The notes: generated by a model not told the origin, from the sequence alone. DNA of 64,000 bases from Cinnamomum chago (GCA_038049695.1 CP142453.1:13891501-13955500); one strand, 5' to 3'; numbered from the stretch's first letter, positions 48,240 through 59,924 are shown. Program-made: numbers and translations.

Positions 48240-49593
48240 TGATGAGAGCCTAAAAGATACATTTTAGGCCCTTTAATGAGGACTTGGTTATACCATCGAA
48301 AGAGATTAATTAAATTAATTATGTTATTTTATTGTTTGTAGGTATTACAAATGCAAGGAGAGAAATTCATAGCTAAAATGGAAGAAATCACAAAGTATGA
48401 CAAAGAAGGAGTTGCAAGTAAGAAAGATTGCCAACTATGGGAGGAGACTCAAATAAGAAAGCAAAGCAAGAGTCCAAACATGCCTTGGATCTCCAACATG
48501 GGTCCCACTCATCCCATAGCATGCCAACATGGAAGGTCTTCTAATTGTACCATGATTCTCGGAATTTTCAGAGGCAGCAACTTGAAATGGTCATAACTTT
48601 CAACTCGAGTGTCGGATTCATGAAATCTACGTACCGTTGGAAAGCTCTTTTCGAGTAGATATCCGTGGAGTCCAAGATTGTATAAATCGGAACTATATCG
48701 AGGGAGATATGACCTCGCGAAGTTCGCTGTGATAACCAGTGGGCCCAGACCCGACGGGAATCCGACTCCTACACGAATTGAAGACCTTTTTCACCCCAAA
48801 ACTTATAAATAAGAGCCCAAACTCGTTTTTGAGGATATTCACATCTTTGGAGAAGTTTTGGGAGGCTTTCTTGGAGCTTGGGGAAGAGCATCAATGGGGG
48901 TTTCGTCAAGAACTCTTCGTCAATCGTCTTCTATGAGTAACTAACTCCTTATCTTAGGGTTGTGATGAAGCCCTAGTTTTGTGTTTATGGTGATGTATAG
49001 GTTCTAGGGATTTACTTTTAATGCTTTGATTATATGACATTGATTTAATCGATTGATTGGATTCGTTTGTTAATGAAATATCTCTTTTGGTGTTTTATTC
49101 TTGTAGTTTAGAATACCAAGTCATATAACATGATGCTTGAATGAATGTGTTTGTTAGATCTAGGATAATCTATGCCATAGAGATAGGTTATGCCCCGATT
49201 TGAATCCGCATCCCTTATTTGTTGACTCTGTGAAGGTTTGTAACCAGAACGAGTCTGGAAAGCATTGACAGTGAAACCCTAGACCTATATTCGCCATTGC
49301 ACAGGCTATGGTGGATTCATACCCTAAGACTTTTCTCTAATTGGATCAACCCCTGTCTTTTAATTTGTTAATTTAGGAAATACAATCAATCAGCCCAACA
49401 CTTCGCTTTCTAATAGGATAGTTTAATAATCAGCACTTTGTCTTCTACTAGAATTAGTTTAGGAATTTAGGAAACAACGCAACTTAGCCTTTTTGTCCCA
49501 GTGGATACGATACTCGGTTAACATCTCTGCTTTTGCAAGCGGAGATAACAGCGAGAATAATTAATAATTGCAACCCTGTTCTAGGATTGGTCA
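48240..49593 (+). repeat. 5' LTR of the Athila-like element
   Basis: 1354 bp starting TGATGAGAGCC and ending ATTGGTCA. TATAAATA at 48804-48811 is a likely LTR promoter. An 81-codon frame at 48351-48596 is identical in protein to that in the 3' LTR, but I regard it as non-functional. Confidence 0.95.
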
Positions 49594-49599
49594 TAATTT

Positions 49600-49617
49600 T
49601 GGCGCCGTTGCCGGGGA
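49600..49617 (+). promoter_or_regulatory. Primer-binding site, tRNA-Asp
   Basis: TGGCGCCGTTGCCGGGGA is complementary to the 3' end of plant tRNA-Asp(GUC), the usual Athila primer. It lies 6 bp after the LTR end. Confidence 0.9.
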
Positions 49618-49886
49618 CAATTAGCACGGTTGTTTGTTTCTTTTAATTCTGATATTAGTTTAGTTTAGTTTTTTTTTAGTTTGCTTTTTCAGCTTTATTC
49701 ACATTGTTTATTATCCTTACTGCAGGGCATTGATTTTAACACAGATTTCTAGAATTTGTGCAGGGATCTAAGAGAGTTCACAAAGGAAAAATTTTTACTC
49801 AAAAAGAAATCTCTCTTCTCCTCCCAAGTGCACTGTAAGCCTAGACTTTCTGATTCTTTTCATATAATTGCAGTAAATTTTTTTGT

Positions 49887-52563
49887 GTGTGCATGCTTGG
49901 TCGTCGCTCTTGTCATCCAAATTTGATTTCTTTAGATCAAAATTTAGAGCGAGCCCTTAGAAAGATTAGATCATCTAAACACCATTCTGCTGTCTCACAC
50001 ACAAATTCATTAATGGCTGAAGAAAGAAAAGAGGATGAGGGGGCTCCTGTGGCTCCACCTCTTCGGCCCTTGAAGGAGCACTATACTCCTTTAGAATACG
50101 CGTCACCATCGTGTATTCAGCTGCCTACTGTACAGGCAGCTCAATATGAAATCAAGCCTAGCACAATTAATCTTATTCCTTCTTTCTATGGCTTGAACAA
50201 TGAGGACCCGTACAATCATATTGATGAGTTCTTGGTTATTTGTTCCACAGTGCGGATAAACAATTTCAGTAATGAGGCCTTAAAAATGTTTCTCTTTCCG
50301 TTTTCATTGAAGGACAAAGCCAAGTATTGGCTGAGTACCTTACCTGCAAACTCCATCACTTCTTGGGCCCAACTACAACAAAAAATTCTTAGATAAATAT
50401 TTCTCTGTGGGTAAAACAAATCAGTACAGGAGATCTATCACATCCTTTGTCCAAACTGATAATGAACAATTTCATGAGGCATGGGATAGATTCAAGGATC
50501 TCATTAGAAAATGTCCTCATCACCAAATTGCCAAGTGGCAATTGGTTTAGTTCTTTTATGATGGGTTGTATCCTGAATGGCGAAACATGGTAATCACTGC
50601 TAGTGGGGGATCAATTATGCTGAAAAATGAGGATGAGGCATGAGAGCTTTTTGAGAATATGAGTGAGACCTTTCAGCACCATGCTTCCACTGCTAGATTA
50701 GAGAGGCCGGCAGCCTCTAATTTGCAAAAACCTAGAGGTGTGTTTGAAATTCAGCCCTCTAATGAGCTCACAACCCAAGTGGCTGCCTTGACCCAAAAGT
50801 TAGATCAGCTGATTTCTGGAAGAAAATCTCTCCAATCTTCATCTCCCCAGCCCCCTGCTCATCAAGATGCTTGTGCTTTATGCAATAGTCCCGCTCATTT
50901 TGTGAGCAATTGTCCGGCAGCACCCCAATTTCCTGAGTTTGTGCAAGAGCAAGTGAATGCTGCACAGGGGTTCTCCAAACCGGGTAATGATGCATTTTCG
51001 AATACTTTTAACCTGGGATGGCGCAATCACCCCAACTTTTCATGGAAGTCGCCCGGTCAAGGCACTTCATTCTCTCAACCGGGAAATGGGCCAAATTTTC
51101 AATACAATCCTACGGCCTATCGTTCCCAACAATCCTACCAGCAACCCAACCCTCAACCACCTCAAAGAACTCCATCATTTGAGGAGACAGTGCTGCAAGA
51201 GCTCAAAGAGCTCAAAGCAACCACTCAGCTGGTCCATTCCCATTCTCAATCCATAGCTAAGCTAGAGGTCCAGATCGGGCAAATAGCTAATGCTCTTAAC
51301 AAAAGAGAGGAGGGACGCTTGCCTAGCCAACCCACGGTTAATCCTAAGAATTCTTTTGATGTGGGTAGTGGCTCGCAACATAATGATACCTATCATGAGC
51401 AAGCGAAAATGGTTGTCACATTACGGAATGGGCGTGAGGTTGAGACTAGGCCCGAGGAGCCTAAGAAAGATGTGAGAGAGACCACAGCCAATCCCAAGAG
51501 CTCTCGGGCTGACATGATTTCTAAGGAAAATGAGGCACCCCCATATGTGCCTAAAGCCCCTTTTCCCACTTGTCTTGACTCACCCTCTCCTTTTAGTAAA
51601 AAGAAAGCAACCATGGATGAGATGTTGGAGGTGTTTAAGCAAGTAAAGATTAATCTGCCTTTGCTAGATGCTATCAAGCAGGTCCCTTCTTATGCTAAAT
51701 TTTTGAAAGATTTGTGCACTCAAAAGCGCAAATCTAAATCTCATGTGCCAAAGAAGGTTTTACTTACCGAGCAAGTGAGCTCAATTCTCCATAATGACAC
51801 GCCTCCTAAGCTGAAAGATCCTGGCACTCCCACAATTACTTGCACAATTGGGAGTCACATTATTGATCATGCATTGTTGGATCTGGGAGCAAGTGTCAAT
51901 CTCTTGCCTTACTCGGTGTATGAGCAGATTGGGTTAGGGGACTTAAAGCCCACTCCGGTTACCTTGCAACTTGCTGATAGGTCTGTTAGGGTACCCCGGG
52001 GAATAATTGAGGATGTTCTGGTCAAGGTCGATAAGTTCTTTTTCCCTGTCGATTTCATCGTCCTTGACACTGAACCAGTGCAAAACTAACGGAAGCACAC
52101 TACTGTCATTCTTGGACGGCCCTTTTTGGCCACGGCCAATGCAAACATTAATTGCCGAACCGGAGTTATGGATGTTTCCTTCGGGAATATGAAAGTGAGG
52201 CTGAATGCTTTTAGGGCCTCTCATCAACCTTCAGACCAAGAAGAAAGCTTTGCAGTCAATGTTGTTGATGAGCTTGTAGAAAACACTCTTCACCCTAGGG
52301 ATACTTTGCCAGCTGTCATTGCTCCTGATCTGTCTGACGGTCAGGAAGCTCAAATTTTGGATGTGTTGGAAATGCACAAGAGTGCACTCGGCTGTTCAAT
52401 GGCCGAGTTAAAATATATTGATTCCTCTATTTGCATATCCCGTCTTCCTTGCATTGCTGATTTTACTATTTCTCGAGATATGCAGAGATTTTTAGATCCT
52501 AACCTGGAGGAGGTAGACATAAAGGAAGTGTTGAGTCATGTTTTTAGTGCTCTTTACTTGTAG
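49887..52563 (+). pseudogene. Broken gag-protease of the Athila-like element
   Basis: Gag packages retrotransposon RNA; the protease matures it. 49887-50396 carries the gag capsid-like domain (LKMFLFPFSLKDKAKYWLS). A one-base shift in an A-run near 50385 changes frame. Further stops are TAG near 50549 and TGA near 50642. The piece 50659-52089 holds a CCHC zinc knuckle (CALCNSPAHFVSNC) and the aspartic protease motif LLDLGASVNLLPYS, with the DLGAS variant usual in Athila. A stop at 52087-52089 splits the protease; the same frame resumes to 52563 with VILGRPFLATANA. Reverse transcriptase never begins. The lesions mean that even gag is unlikely to be made as one protein. Confidence 0.9.
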
Positions 52564-54160
52564 TCCTTTCCTTTGATTTTAGTTTTTTGTTTACTTGTAG
52601 TCTTTTCCTAAAAAAAAAAAAAAAAAAAAAAATTCCGGCGTCCGGACGCCCGACCTGACGCCCGGTTTGTTTAAAAAGCACCCTGTTCTCTGCCTTTGGG
52701 GGAAAATTTTTAATACGGTCTTTTCTCTGCCCGGAGTTGGGCGTAAAAAAAAATAAATAAAATAACTTGCTTTTTTTTTTTTTTTTTTTTTCTTACTGTT
52801 CTTCTTCTTAATTCTTTTGCACTTGTTCAGTTGTACACCCTCCTGCGAGGTGGGTCATTGGTGCTAATCTTTTGCAGGTTCTTTAGTGCAAGTTGGGGGG
52901 TCTACCCGACTTTTCTTTACTGTGCATCATTTTAGTCAGCACCACCCAGGTGATATCCCTCCTTCTCCTTTACTCTTCTTGTCCTTTATCTTTTATTTGA
53001 TGTTTAACATTGTGGACACTGTTACGGTCAGTTGGGGGGTGGGGTATTGACCTTGGGAGTAGTTTAGGGGTTGTTTTAGCAGTTTTATTTCTGTTGGCTT
53101 GTTGTCTTTTATTTGTCTTTTCTTTTGCTTATGTTTGGTAGTCTTTCAGGAGATTTCTAACCGGGTTTTTATGAAACGAAGATACCCTGTTTTTGAAACT
53201 TTTTGTGAGGAAAAAGAGAAAAATGGTTCACTATCTTGTTTTAGGAAAGAGTTCTTGAGAAAGTGTTGAATTATTGATCTCTCACTCAACACGTATTATA
53301 TAGAAAATTTTGAATGTGAGACTATGATTTCCCAGTGAAAACTTCAGAACAATTATGATGGAAAGCTGACCCTCAGTCATACTTAAGTCGGGCATATGGA
53401 AAGGGCTACCTATTGTTGGGGATTGTTAAAAAAAAAAAGAAAAAAAAGACTAGTTTGGGTTCGTAGCCTTTTTAACCTGAGCCAGTAAGCCCATAGGGGT
53501 ATTGCCATACCTAGTGCCCTAAGGACATCTGTCTTGGGAGTCATTGGCTGAATGCTCGTTACACGGGTTAATTAGAAAGCTTAAGGGACCTAGGCATTGC
53601 ACAGTCATTGCTTAAAAAAAAAAAAAAAAAAAAATCAAAATAGTGCTTTCATGTCCTTTGAAAAACAATAGTGTGAAAGCCACCACAAATGCCTTGAGAG
53701 GATTCATAACTTGTACTGAGGGTCGGTCACCCAGCATTTCGAAAAAACAAGATGTGTTTTCACGGAAATTGTTAGTGGATCGTTTTATGCTTTCATGCCT
53801 CTATATGTACACAATTTTCACCGTGCACGATCAATATTTCCAGCATGATTTTGAGGATTTCTAACCAAAAGATAGGATTTGTGAACCACATTTGAGTGTG
53901 TATTGAAAACCCCAAAAATCAGGAATATCCGGTGTTCGTGGGTACCTTGGTGGAAAATACTTCCAGTTTTTATTTTATGTTTTAGGAATTTTGTGGGTAG
54001 ATTCACTGCAAACCCTCACGAGACTATAACTCGTCCTCTAGGGGGAACTTAGAGGTTTAAAGGCTTGCTGCACATGCTAAGTGCAACCGTGCTCCCTACG
54101 AAAGTGGCCTTAGTTAGTTTTCTTTCTGTTTTAGCTTTGCTCGAGGTCTAGCAAAGTGTA
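52564..54160 (+). other. Non-coding 3' region of the Athila-like element
   Basis: Replaces the missing pol and env-like part. It starts with poly-A (52610-52631), a GC palindrome GGCGTCCGGACGCC (52637-52650) and a poly-T tract (52769-52791). Two extra polypurine-like tracts (agttggggggt) stand at 52891 and 53030. The rest is stop-rich. Confidence 0.8.
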
Positions 54161-54172
54161 AGTTGGGGGGTG
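54161..54172 (+). promoter_or_regulatory. Polypurine tract
   Basis: AGTTGGGGGGTG directly abuts the 3' LTR. It primes plus-strand DNA synthesis. Confidence 0.85.
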
Positions 54173-55527
54173 TGATGAGAGCCTAAAAGATACATTTTAG
54201 GCCCCTTAATGAGGACTTGGTTATACCATCGAAAGAGATTAATTAAATTAATTATGTTATTTTATTGTTTGTAGGTATTACAAATGCAAGGAGAGAAATT
54301 CATAGCTAAAATGGAAGAAATCACAAAGTATGACAAAGAAGGAGTTGCAAGTAAGAAAGATTGCCAACTATGGGAGGAGACTCAAATAAGAAAGCAAAGC
54401 AAGAGTCCAAACATGCCTTGGATCTCCAACATGGGTCCCACTCATCCCATAGCATGCCAACATGGAAGGTCTTCTAATTGTACCATGATTCTCGGAATTT
54501 TCAGAGGCAGCAACTTGAAATGGTCATAACTTTCAACTCGAGTGTCGGATTCATAAAATCTACGTACCGTTGGAAAGCTCTTTTCGAGTAGATATCCGTG
54601 GAGTCTAAGATTGTATAAATCGGAACTATATCGAGGGAGATATGACCTCGCGAAGTTCGCTGTGATAATCAGTGGGCCCAGACCCGACGGGAATCCGACT
54701 CCTACACGAATTGAAGACCTTTTTCACCCCAAAACTTATAAATAAGAGCCCAAACTCGTTTTTGAGGATATTCACATCTTGGGAGAAGTTTTGGGAGGCT
54801 TTCTTGGAGCTTGGGGAAGAGCATCAATGGGGGTTTCGTCAAGAACTCTTCGTCAATCGTCTTCCATGAGTAACTAACTCCTTATCTTAGGGTTGTGATG
54901 AAGCCCTAGTTTTGTGTTTATGGTGATGTATAGGTTCTAGGGATTTACTTTTAATGCTTTGATTATATGACATTGATTTAATCGATTGATTGGATTCGTT
55001 TGTTAATGAAATATCTCTTTTGGTGTTTTATTCTTGTAGTTTAGAATACCAAGTCATATAACATGATGCTTGAATGAATGTGTTTGTTAGATCTAGGATA
55101 ATCTATGCCATAGAGATAGGTTATGCCCCGATTTGCATCCGCATCCCTTATTTGGTGACTCTGTGAAGGTTTGTAACCAGAACGAGTCTGGAAAGCATTG
55201 ACAGTGAAACCCTAGACCTATATTCGCCATTGCACAGGCTATGGTGGATTCATACCCTAAGACTTTTCTCTAATTGGATCAACCCCTGTCTTTTAATTTG
55301 TTAATTTAGGAAATACAATCAATCAGCCCAACACTTCGCTTTCTAATAGGATAGTTTAATAATCAGCACTTTGTCTTCTACTAGAATTAGTTTAGGAATT
55401 TAGGAAACAACGCAACTTAGCCTTTTTGTCCCAGTGGATACGATACTCGGTTAACATCTCTGCTTTTGCAAGCGGAGATAACAGCGGAGAATAATTAATA
55501 ATTGCAACCCTGTTCTAGGATTGGTCA
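54173..55527 (+). repeat. 3' LTR of the Athila-like element
   Basis: 1355 bp, about 99.4% identical to the 5' LTR. TATAAATA lies at 54737-54744. As the downstream LTR it could drive transcription toward the STN8-like gene, whose ATG is 660 bp beyond its end. Confidence 0.95.
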
Positions 55528-55548
55528 GGTATTCAAGTGAGGGATTCC

Positions 55549-55780
55549 TAACCCCAAGGGGTTGGCCGAGTGGTCAGGACCACGGTTCCTCCCTCTTCTG
55601 GAGCTAGAGGTCTTGGTATCGATCCCCGGTTCCCCCCTCTTCAGGAGCCGAAGGTTGAGTTTACTTGTACTACCACTTAGGGGCCACAGGGGTTTTACCC
55701 GGCTTCTCTCTGGGCCCGGTGGGAATAGTCCAGCCCAAAGGGTTGGGAACCCTCCGTCAGCAAAAAAAAAAAAAAAAAGA
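55549..55780 (+). mobile_element. SINE (Leu/Ser-tRNA-like head) with 12-bp TSD
   Basis: ccccaaggggttggccgagt with tggccgagtggtcagg (box A), ggtatcgatccccgg (box B), a body cttcaggagccgaaggttga and ggcttctctctgggcccggt, and an A17 tail. GTGAGGGATTCC (55537-55548) and GTGAGGGATCCC (55781-55792) match at 11 of 12. It is well preserved and sits just outside the Athila-like element. Confidence 0.9.
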
Positions 55781-55792
55781 GTGAGGGATCCC

Positions 55793-56186
55793 CTCACCAT
55801 GTGTAGTGAATGAATTTTTTTTTTTTAAGGTTTCAAGTACAAAAGGGTATACTCTCTTTAAATATAAAAGTCATTTTGTACTTAAAACCTTTAAAAACGA
55901 AGAGTCTATCATCACACATAGTGAGAAAATCCTTGCTTAATTATTTCTCATATTCACACACGAAAGATTAGAAAGCCATCTACTTCTCATCCACTTGATG
56001 GACGGCTCCTGTCATCTTACCTTTTGTCATCTTCAGCTCTGTGTCTCAGCCCTCCACGCAGCCATTTCCAATCGATAACCAGGTAATGCCACGTGGCAAA
56101 AAGCACACCTCTGCTGACCACCCCCACCCAAAACCCCTTCTTCCCAAACAAAAGCACAAGCCCAAAAACCAACTTCACATCATATC
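55793..56186 (+). promoter_or_regulatory. Upstream region of the STN8-like gene
   Basis: Non-coding. It contains a G-box core, CACGTG, at 56090-56095, about 90 bp before the ATG; such boxes are common in light-responsive plant genes. The proximal part (56040-56186) is C-rich and is probably 5' UTR. No clear TATA box is seen. An SINE and the 3' LTR of a young retrotransposon lie immediately upstream, so the native promoter is short. Confidence 0.5.
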
Positions 56187-57145
56187 ATGGCTTCTCTCCT
56201 CTCATCAGCTGCTTCCACATCTCTCCTGCAGAAGCTCCCATTCCCTCCAAAACCCACATCCCCAAACTACCCCTCCCACCACCCAAGAGCCCCAACAACA
56301 CCAAGATGCAATGCTCTCCCTCTCTCTCAAGAAATCCTCAACACCACCCTCCACCTGGATGATTCAATGCCTCTCTTCCCCTTTCTCCAATCTGGGTTCT
56401 CCCAATTCAATCAAATTGCAGAGGAATTCCCCGAATTACAGAGATGGGAAGTCCTGACAATTGTTGGGTTGGGTTGGGTTTACCTGACTGCCAGGCCTGG
56501 GGTTCTGATGGGTGCAATCGACACCTACCTGCTTGCGCCGCTGCAGGCCGGGCTCGACAGCTTGGCTGGTCGAAGGAGCTTGAAGAGGACGGATTTTGTG
56601 GTGGGTGATCGACTGGGGGAAGGGTCTTTTGGGATTGTGTATTCGGGCGCTATTGTTCCGAAGAATGCGAGCGTGGAGGACGAACGGGTGAGGAAGAAGG
56701 GAAGAAGGGTAGAGATTGATGGGCGGTTTAAGCAGAAGGTCATCTTGAAAAAGGTAATAAGAATTGTTGTTCATGTGTGGGTGGGGCCCAGTGATGGGTG
56801 GTCTTAGATCGTTTTGATCTGATGGGGCCCAATTTCAAGTAGAATTGCAGTGGGGCATGGAGTTTTATGATTCAGGTCGTGCTTGGATCAGTTATGTTTG
56901 AATTTCATTCAGGTCAAAATCAAGGTTCAAGTTTACCCACAATCAATTTGGATTTGCTTATCACTTAACAGGTAAAGGTTGGAATTCAAGGTGCTGAAGA
57001 ATGTGGAGATTTTGAGGAGTGGTTTAACTACAGGCTCTCAAGGGCAGCTCCTGAAACATGTGCTGAGTTCCTTGGAAGTTTTATTGCTGACGAGACCAAT
57101 TCACAATTTACCAAAGGTGGAAAATGGCTTGTCTGGAAATTTGAG
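56187..57145 (+). CDS. STN8: STN8-like thylakoid Ser/Thr kinase, exons 1-2 only
   Basis: Exon 1 (56187-56753, 189 residues) and exon 2 (56972-57145, 58 residues) join in phase 0. STN8 phosphorylates photosystem II core proteins in thylakoids. Residues 1-45 are Ser/Pro-rich like a chloroplast transit peptide. A membrane segment spans about 88-110 (TIVGLGWVYLTARPGVL). YLLAPLQAGLD and GRR-LKRTDF match STN8. The kinase starts with GEGSFG (144-149) and KVILKK (184-189), and exon 2 has the STN8 signature GAEE...EEWFNYRLSRAAP-TCAEFLGSF and GGKWLVW. These two exons cover about half of the ~495-residue family; the catalytic loop and activation segment are absent. A retrotransposon starts about 50 bp after the donor ttgag|gtatgt. 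The gene may continue beyond the window or be truncated. Confidence 0.92.
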
Positions 57146-57194
57146 GTATGTTACAATAAATAATAATTTTGTACACCTAAATTCTATATTACTG

Positions 57195-58019
57195 TGTGGG
57201 ACGTTTCCTTAAGAGGAGGGTTACGCTAATTTCGGTAACAGTTCCAACTTGGCTTATCTCGATCTTGGTTTCCAAACTCTGCAATAGTGCCAAGATACAT
57301 CCAGCTCGACAACAGTGCCAGCTAGCACCTAGCTTAAGCTAGCTTCGGTAAGAGTACCAGCTAGGTTCACTTCGGTCTCGGTATAAAGCACCTCGGTAAC
57401 AGTGCCAAGATACGTCCACATCTGGTCTCGGTGTCATCTTCAGCTCGGCACGACCAACTGAGATGAATACTAAGCCGTGATTGTACTCCCATAAAACTAC
57501 GGTTACGTTGTAGAACGTACTGACAGATAAGATGGGCGTCGGATATCAATAAGGGGTTATCCTCATTAGACAATCACATCCGCATTAATACAAGAAGTCA
57601 ACGCATGATCCGATGGGACAGTGCCTCCACCTACCTCCACTAAGGGAACATGGTGTTGGCTGATGGGACAATACTTCCACATACCCCCAGTGAGGGAGCG
57701 CCAGATGGAACTTCCCCCTATACACACACACACAAAAAAAGGGTAAGATACCAAAGAGGTACGCAATACAATGCACCGTAACATGATACAACCTTGCACC
57801 TTGCTCTCCCTTCTTCTTCATTCACTCCTCCTTTGTTAAGTGACAGCGCTAACTCAGGCATTGAAGTGCGTTCAGCTGGCTGCAGCTAGGGCCTCTCACC
57901 TCTCTATCTTTCATTCCCTTTCAGGTCTTAAGGCAGTCAATCATTCCCAAAGAAGCTTAATAGCAATATTACGAGTTTCATACTCGCCTAATCAAGTCCG
58001 TAATAATTAGGCACTTACA
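57195..58019 (+). repeat. 5' LTR of the Tat-like element
   Basis: About 825 bp ending ggcacttaca directly before the primer site. It contains repeated cagctcgg / gcttcggtaa words and a TATA-like cggtataaagc near 57378. The start is approximate. Confidence 0.65.
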
Positions 58020-58021
58020 AT

Positions 58022-58039
58022 TGGCGCCGTCTGTGGGAA
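58022..58039 (+). promoter_or_regulatory. Primer-binding site (TGGCGCC type)
   Basis: TGGCGCCGTCTGTGGGAA, 2 bp after the LTR. The first nine bases fit tRNA-Asp; the rest deviates, as is usual in this lineage. Confidence 0.7.
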
Positions 58040-58066
58040 AGAAGCTAAACCAAGTTCATAAACATC

Positions 58067-59695
58067 ATGCCTCCAAAGACCAGAAATGGAGAAGGCTCGT
58101 CAAGGTCCCAAAAGGCGTCGTCGCTACCACCAGTGGCGTTGCCACCCCTGGTGTTTCCACCACCGGAGGCACCACCACCACCATCCGAAGTATTGCCAAA
58201 TATTCCTCACAAAGGGAGATCCGGCGGAAAATCTAGAGCAGTGAGCATAAAGGGGCCAGTGGCTGAATCAGTAGTCAAATCTCATCAGTCCCGTCACCAG
58301 GATGACGACAAAGGTCAGTCTCAACAGCAGACAAATGATGAAGATGATAACGATCCACTGCTCACAGATATCAGGGCTCAAAACCTTGTCATTCAAGAAC
58401 AAAATGAGCTGATTCGTCAACTGAAAAGGCAACTCAAGGAGAAGAAGAAAACCCGGGTTCCGTCCCCCAAATGCAACCAGGCTCCTTTGGTCGAGCGGGA
58501 CTTGAGGCAAGTCCTGACCAACAAGAGGCGAGACCGAGATTACGATGAAGGTTCGAGTAACAGTCACCTGCGTGAAGACTCAAGAAGATTGCACCAAAGA
58601 CCGGAGGATAACGAAGACCGGAGAGAGTGGCTTGATCGCCAAGTCAAACAAACTGTCCAGCGCAATATGGAGGTGGTCGGCTTCACTTGAGACCGGCTAA
58701 GCGCCTATGATACGGAGGACCAAGGCGCGTCTCCCTTTTCTCAGGAGATAAAAGATTTCTCCCTTCCTGATAAATTCAGTATCCCGAGGTTCGTCCTCTA
58801 TGATGGAACCTCAGACCCCGCAGCACATCTCCGACATTTCACCCAACGGATGTCAGTATGGGGCGACGTCGGACACCTAAACTGCAGAGTCTTCTCTTCC
58901 AGTTTGGGCGACCTCCCCCCTGAGGTGGTTTTGCGCACTCTCGGAGGGATCAGTTTCAAGCTGGCGGCAGCTCCAAAACTCCTTTGTGGAAAAGTTCCAG
59001 GTGCATAGAAACATCCCAAAGACAGACGACAACCTCATGGCGATCAGAATGAAGCGAACTGAAAATATTACTCATTTCGCCAAGAGGTTCTGGACTGTCT
59101 ACAGCCAAGTGGAAGACGCCACTGACAAGGTGGCCCTCGTGTCTTTCAAACAAGCTCTGCTGCTAGGCAACGAGCTCCGAAAAGACCTGGTTCGGTTCCC
59201 CATGGTCACAGTGAAAGCACTGATGGCCAGGGTGAACGAGTTCGTTGAGCAAAAAGAAGACGAGGCCTGAGCTCACGAGAGCTTTGGTCTCTGGCAAGAG
59301 GACTGACCCTCCAAAAAAGACAAGATGGCATCTCGGAAAAAGGACACGGACCGAAACGAAGCCCCACTGAGCTCGACAGCGACCTCAGGGAGCGACAAGA
59401 AGTCTAAGTCAGTTGCTGCCTCTTACAAGGTTGTTGACACGGTCTTTCAGGAGCCAATTTACAAGCTCCTCGGCAAGATCAAGTCACAGCCATTCTTCAA
59501 GCGCCCTCCGCCAATGAGGGGTGACCCTTCCACCCGAGATCAAAATAAGTTATGCGCTTATCACAGGCCAAATGGGCACATGACCGAAGATTGCAAGTCC
59601 TTCAAGTCCCACCTCGAAGAACTCGTCAAGGACGGGCACTTGAAAGACTACATCAAAGAGGACCGAGCTCATTGGCGCCAAACTAATGATGGTTA
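58067..59695 (+). pseudogene. Broken gag of the Tat-like element
   Basis: The first piece (58067-58690) is Pro-rich then charged, with a short coiled coil (NLVIQEQNELIRQLKRQLKEK). After a TGA at 58688 the frame continues with LPDKFSIPRFVLYDGTSDP, the usual start of the capsid-like domain. A frameshift near 58905-58985 leads to 58986-59270 (KRTENITHFAKRFWTVYSQV). Another stop near 59268 precedes 59325-59696, which ends in a CCHC-like knuckle (CAYHRPNGHMTEDC). Gag would coat genomic RNA; with at least two stops and one frameshift it cannot be made whole. Confidence 0.85.
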
Positions 59696-59924
59696 GGACA
59701 GCGATGAGCCGGAAGGCATTATCAACTAGGACGAGCTCGTCAAAGAAGCATGGTGGTTGTTACAGAACATCCACAAAGGCCCTTACTACTATACAAAGCC
59801 GACCCGATACTAGACTAGGGGGCAAACGGGTTGAAGATGAAGTCACCAAGACAGAAAAACAACAATCTTGTAAACAGTTCCTTGACTTGTTATGCAAGGG
59901 CTTTGTCCACGGGTCTCAGCTCGG
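59696..59924 (+). other. Post-gag leader to minisatellite
   Basis: Stop-rich in the gag frame. Protease and reverse transcriptase do not begin. This marks the pol deletion junction. Confidence 0.5.

Larger units (their letters stand above)
48240..55527 (+). mobile_element. Athila-like Ty3/Gypsy retrotransposon, pol-less, young (7288 bp)
   Basis: Two LTRs (48240-49593 and 54173-55527) share TGATGAG...GGTCA ends and differ by about eight substitutions and one 1-bp indel in 1354 bp, roughly 0.6%. TSD GGTAT is perfect (48235-48239 and 55528-55532). A tRNA-Asp primer site follows the 5' LTR, and a polypurine tract precedes the 3' LTR. The interior codes only for gag and protease-like sequence; reverse transcriptase, RNase H and integrase are missing. 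It is therefore a non-autonomous, gag-bearing element that must have used enzymes from a relative. Insertion is recent, judged from the LTR identity. Confidence 0.95.

Noticed and set aside
48351-48596. 81-codon ORF in both LTRs as a conserved peptide gene
   Set aside because: Identity between the LTR copies follows from recent reverse transcription, not selection; no known motif.
57585-57821. Minus-strand frames within the Tat-like LTR
   Set aside because: They lie in LTR sequence, have no domain, and are shadows of non-coding DNA.
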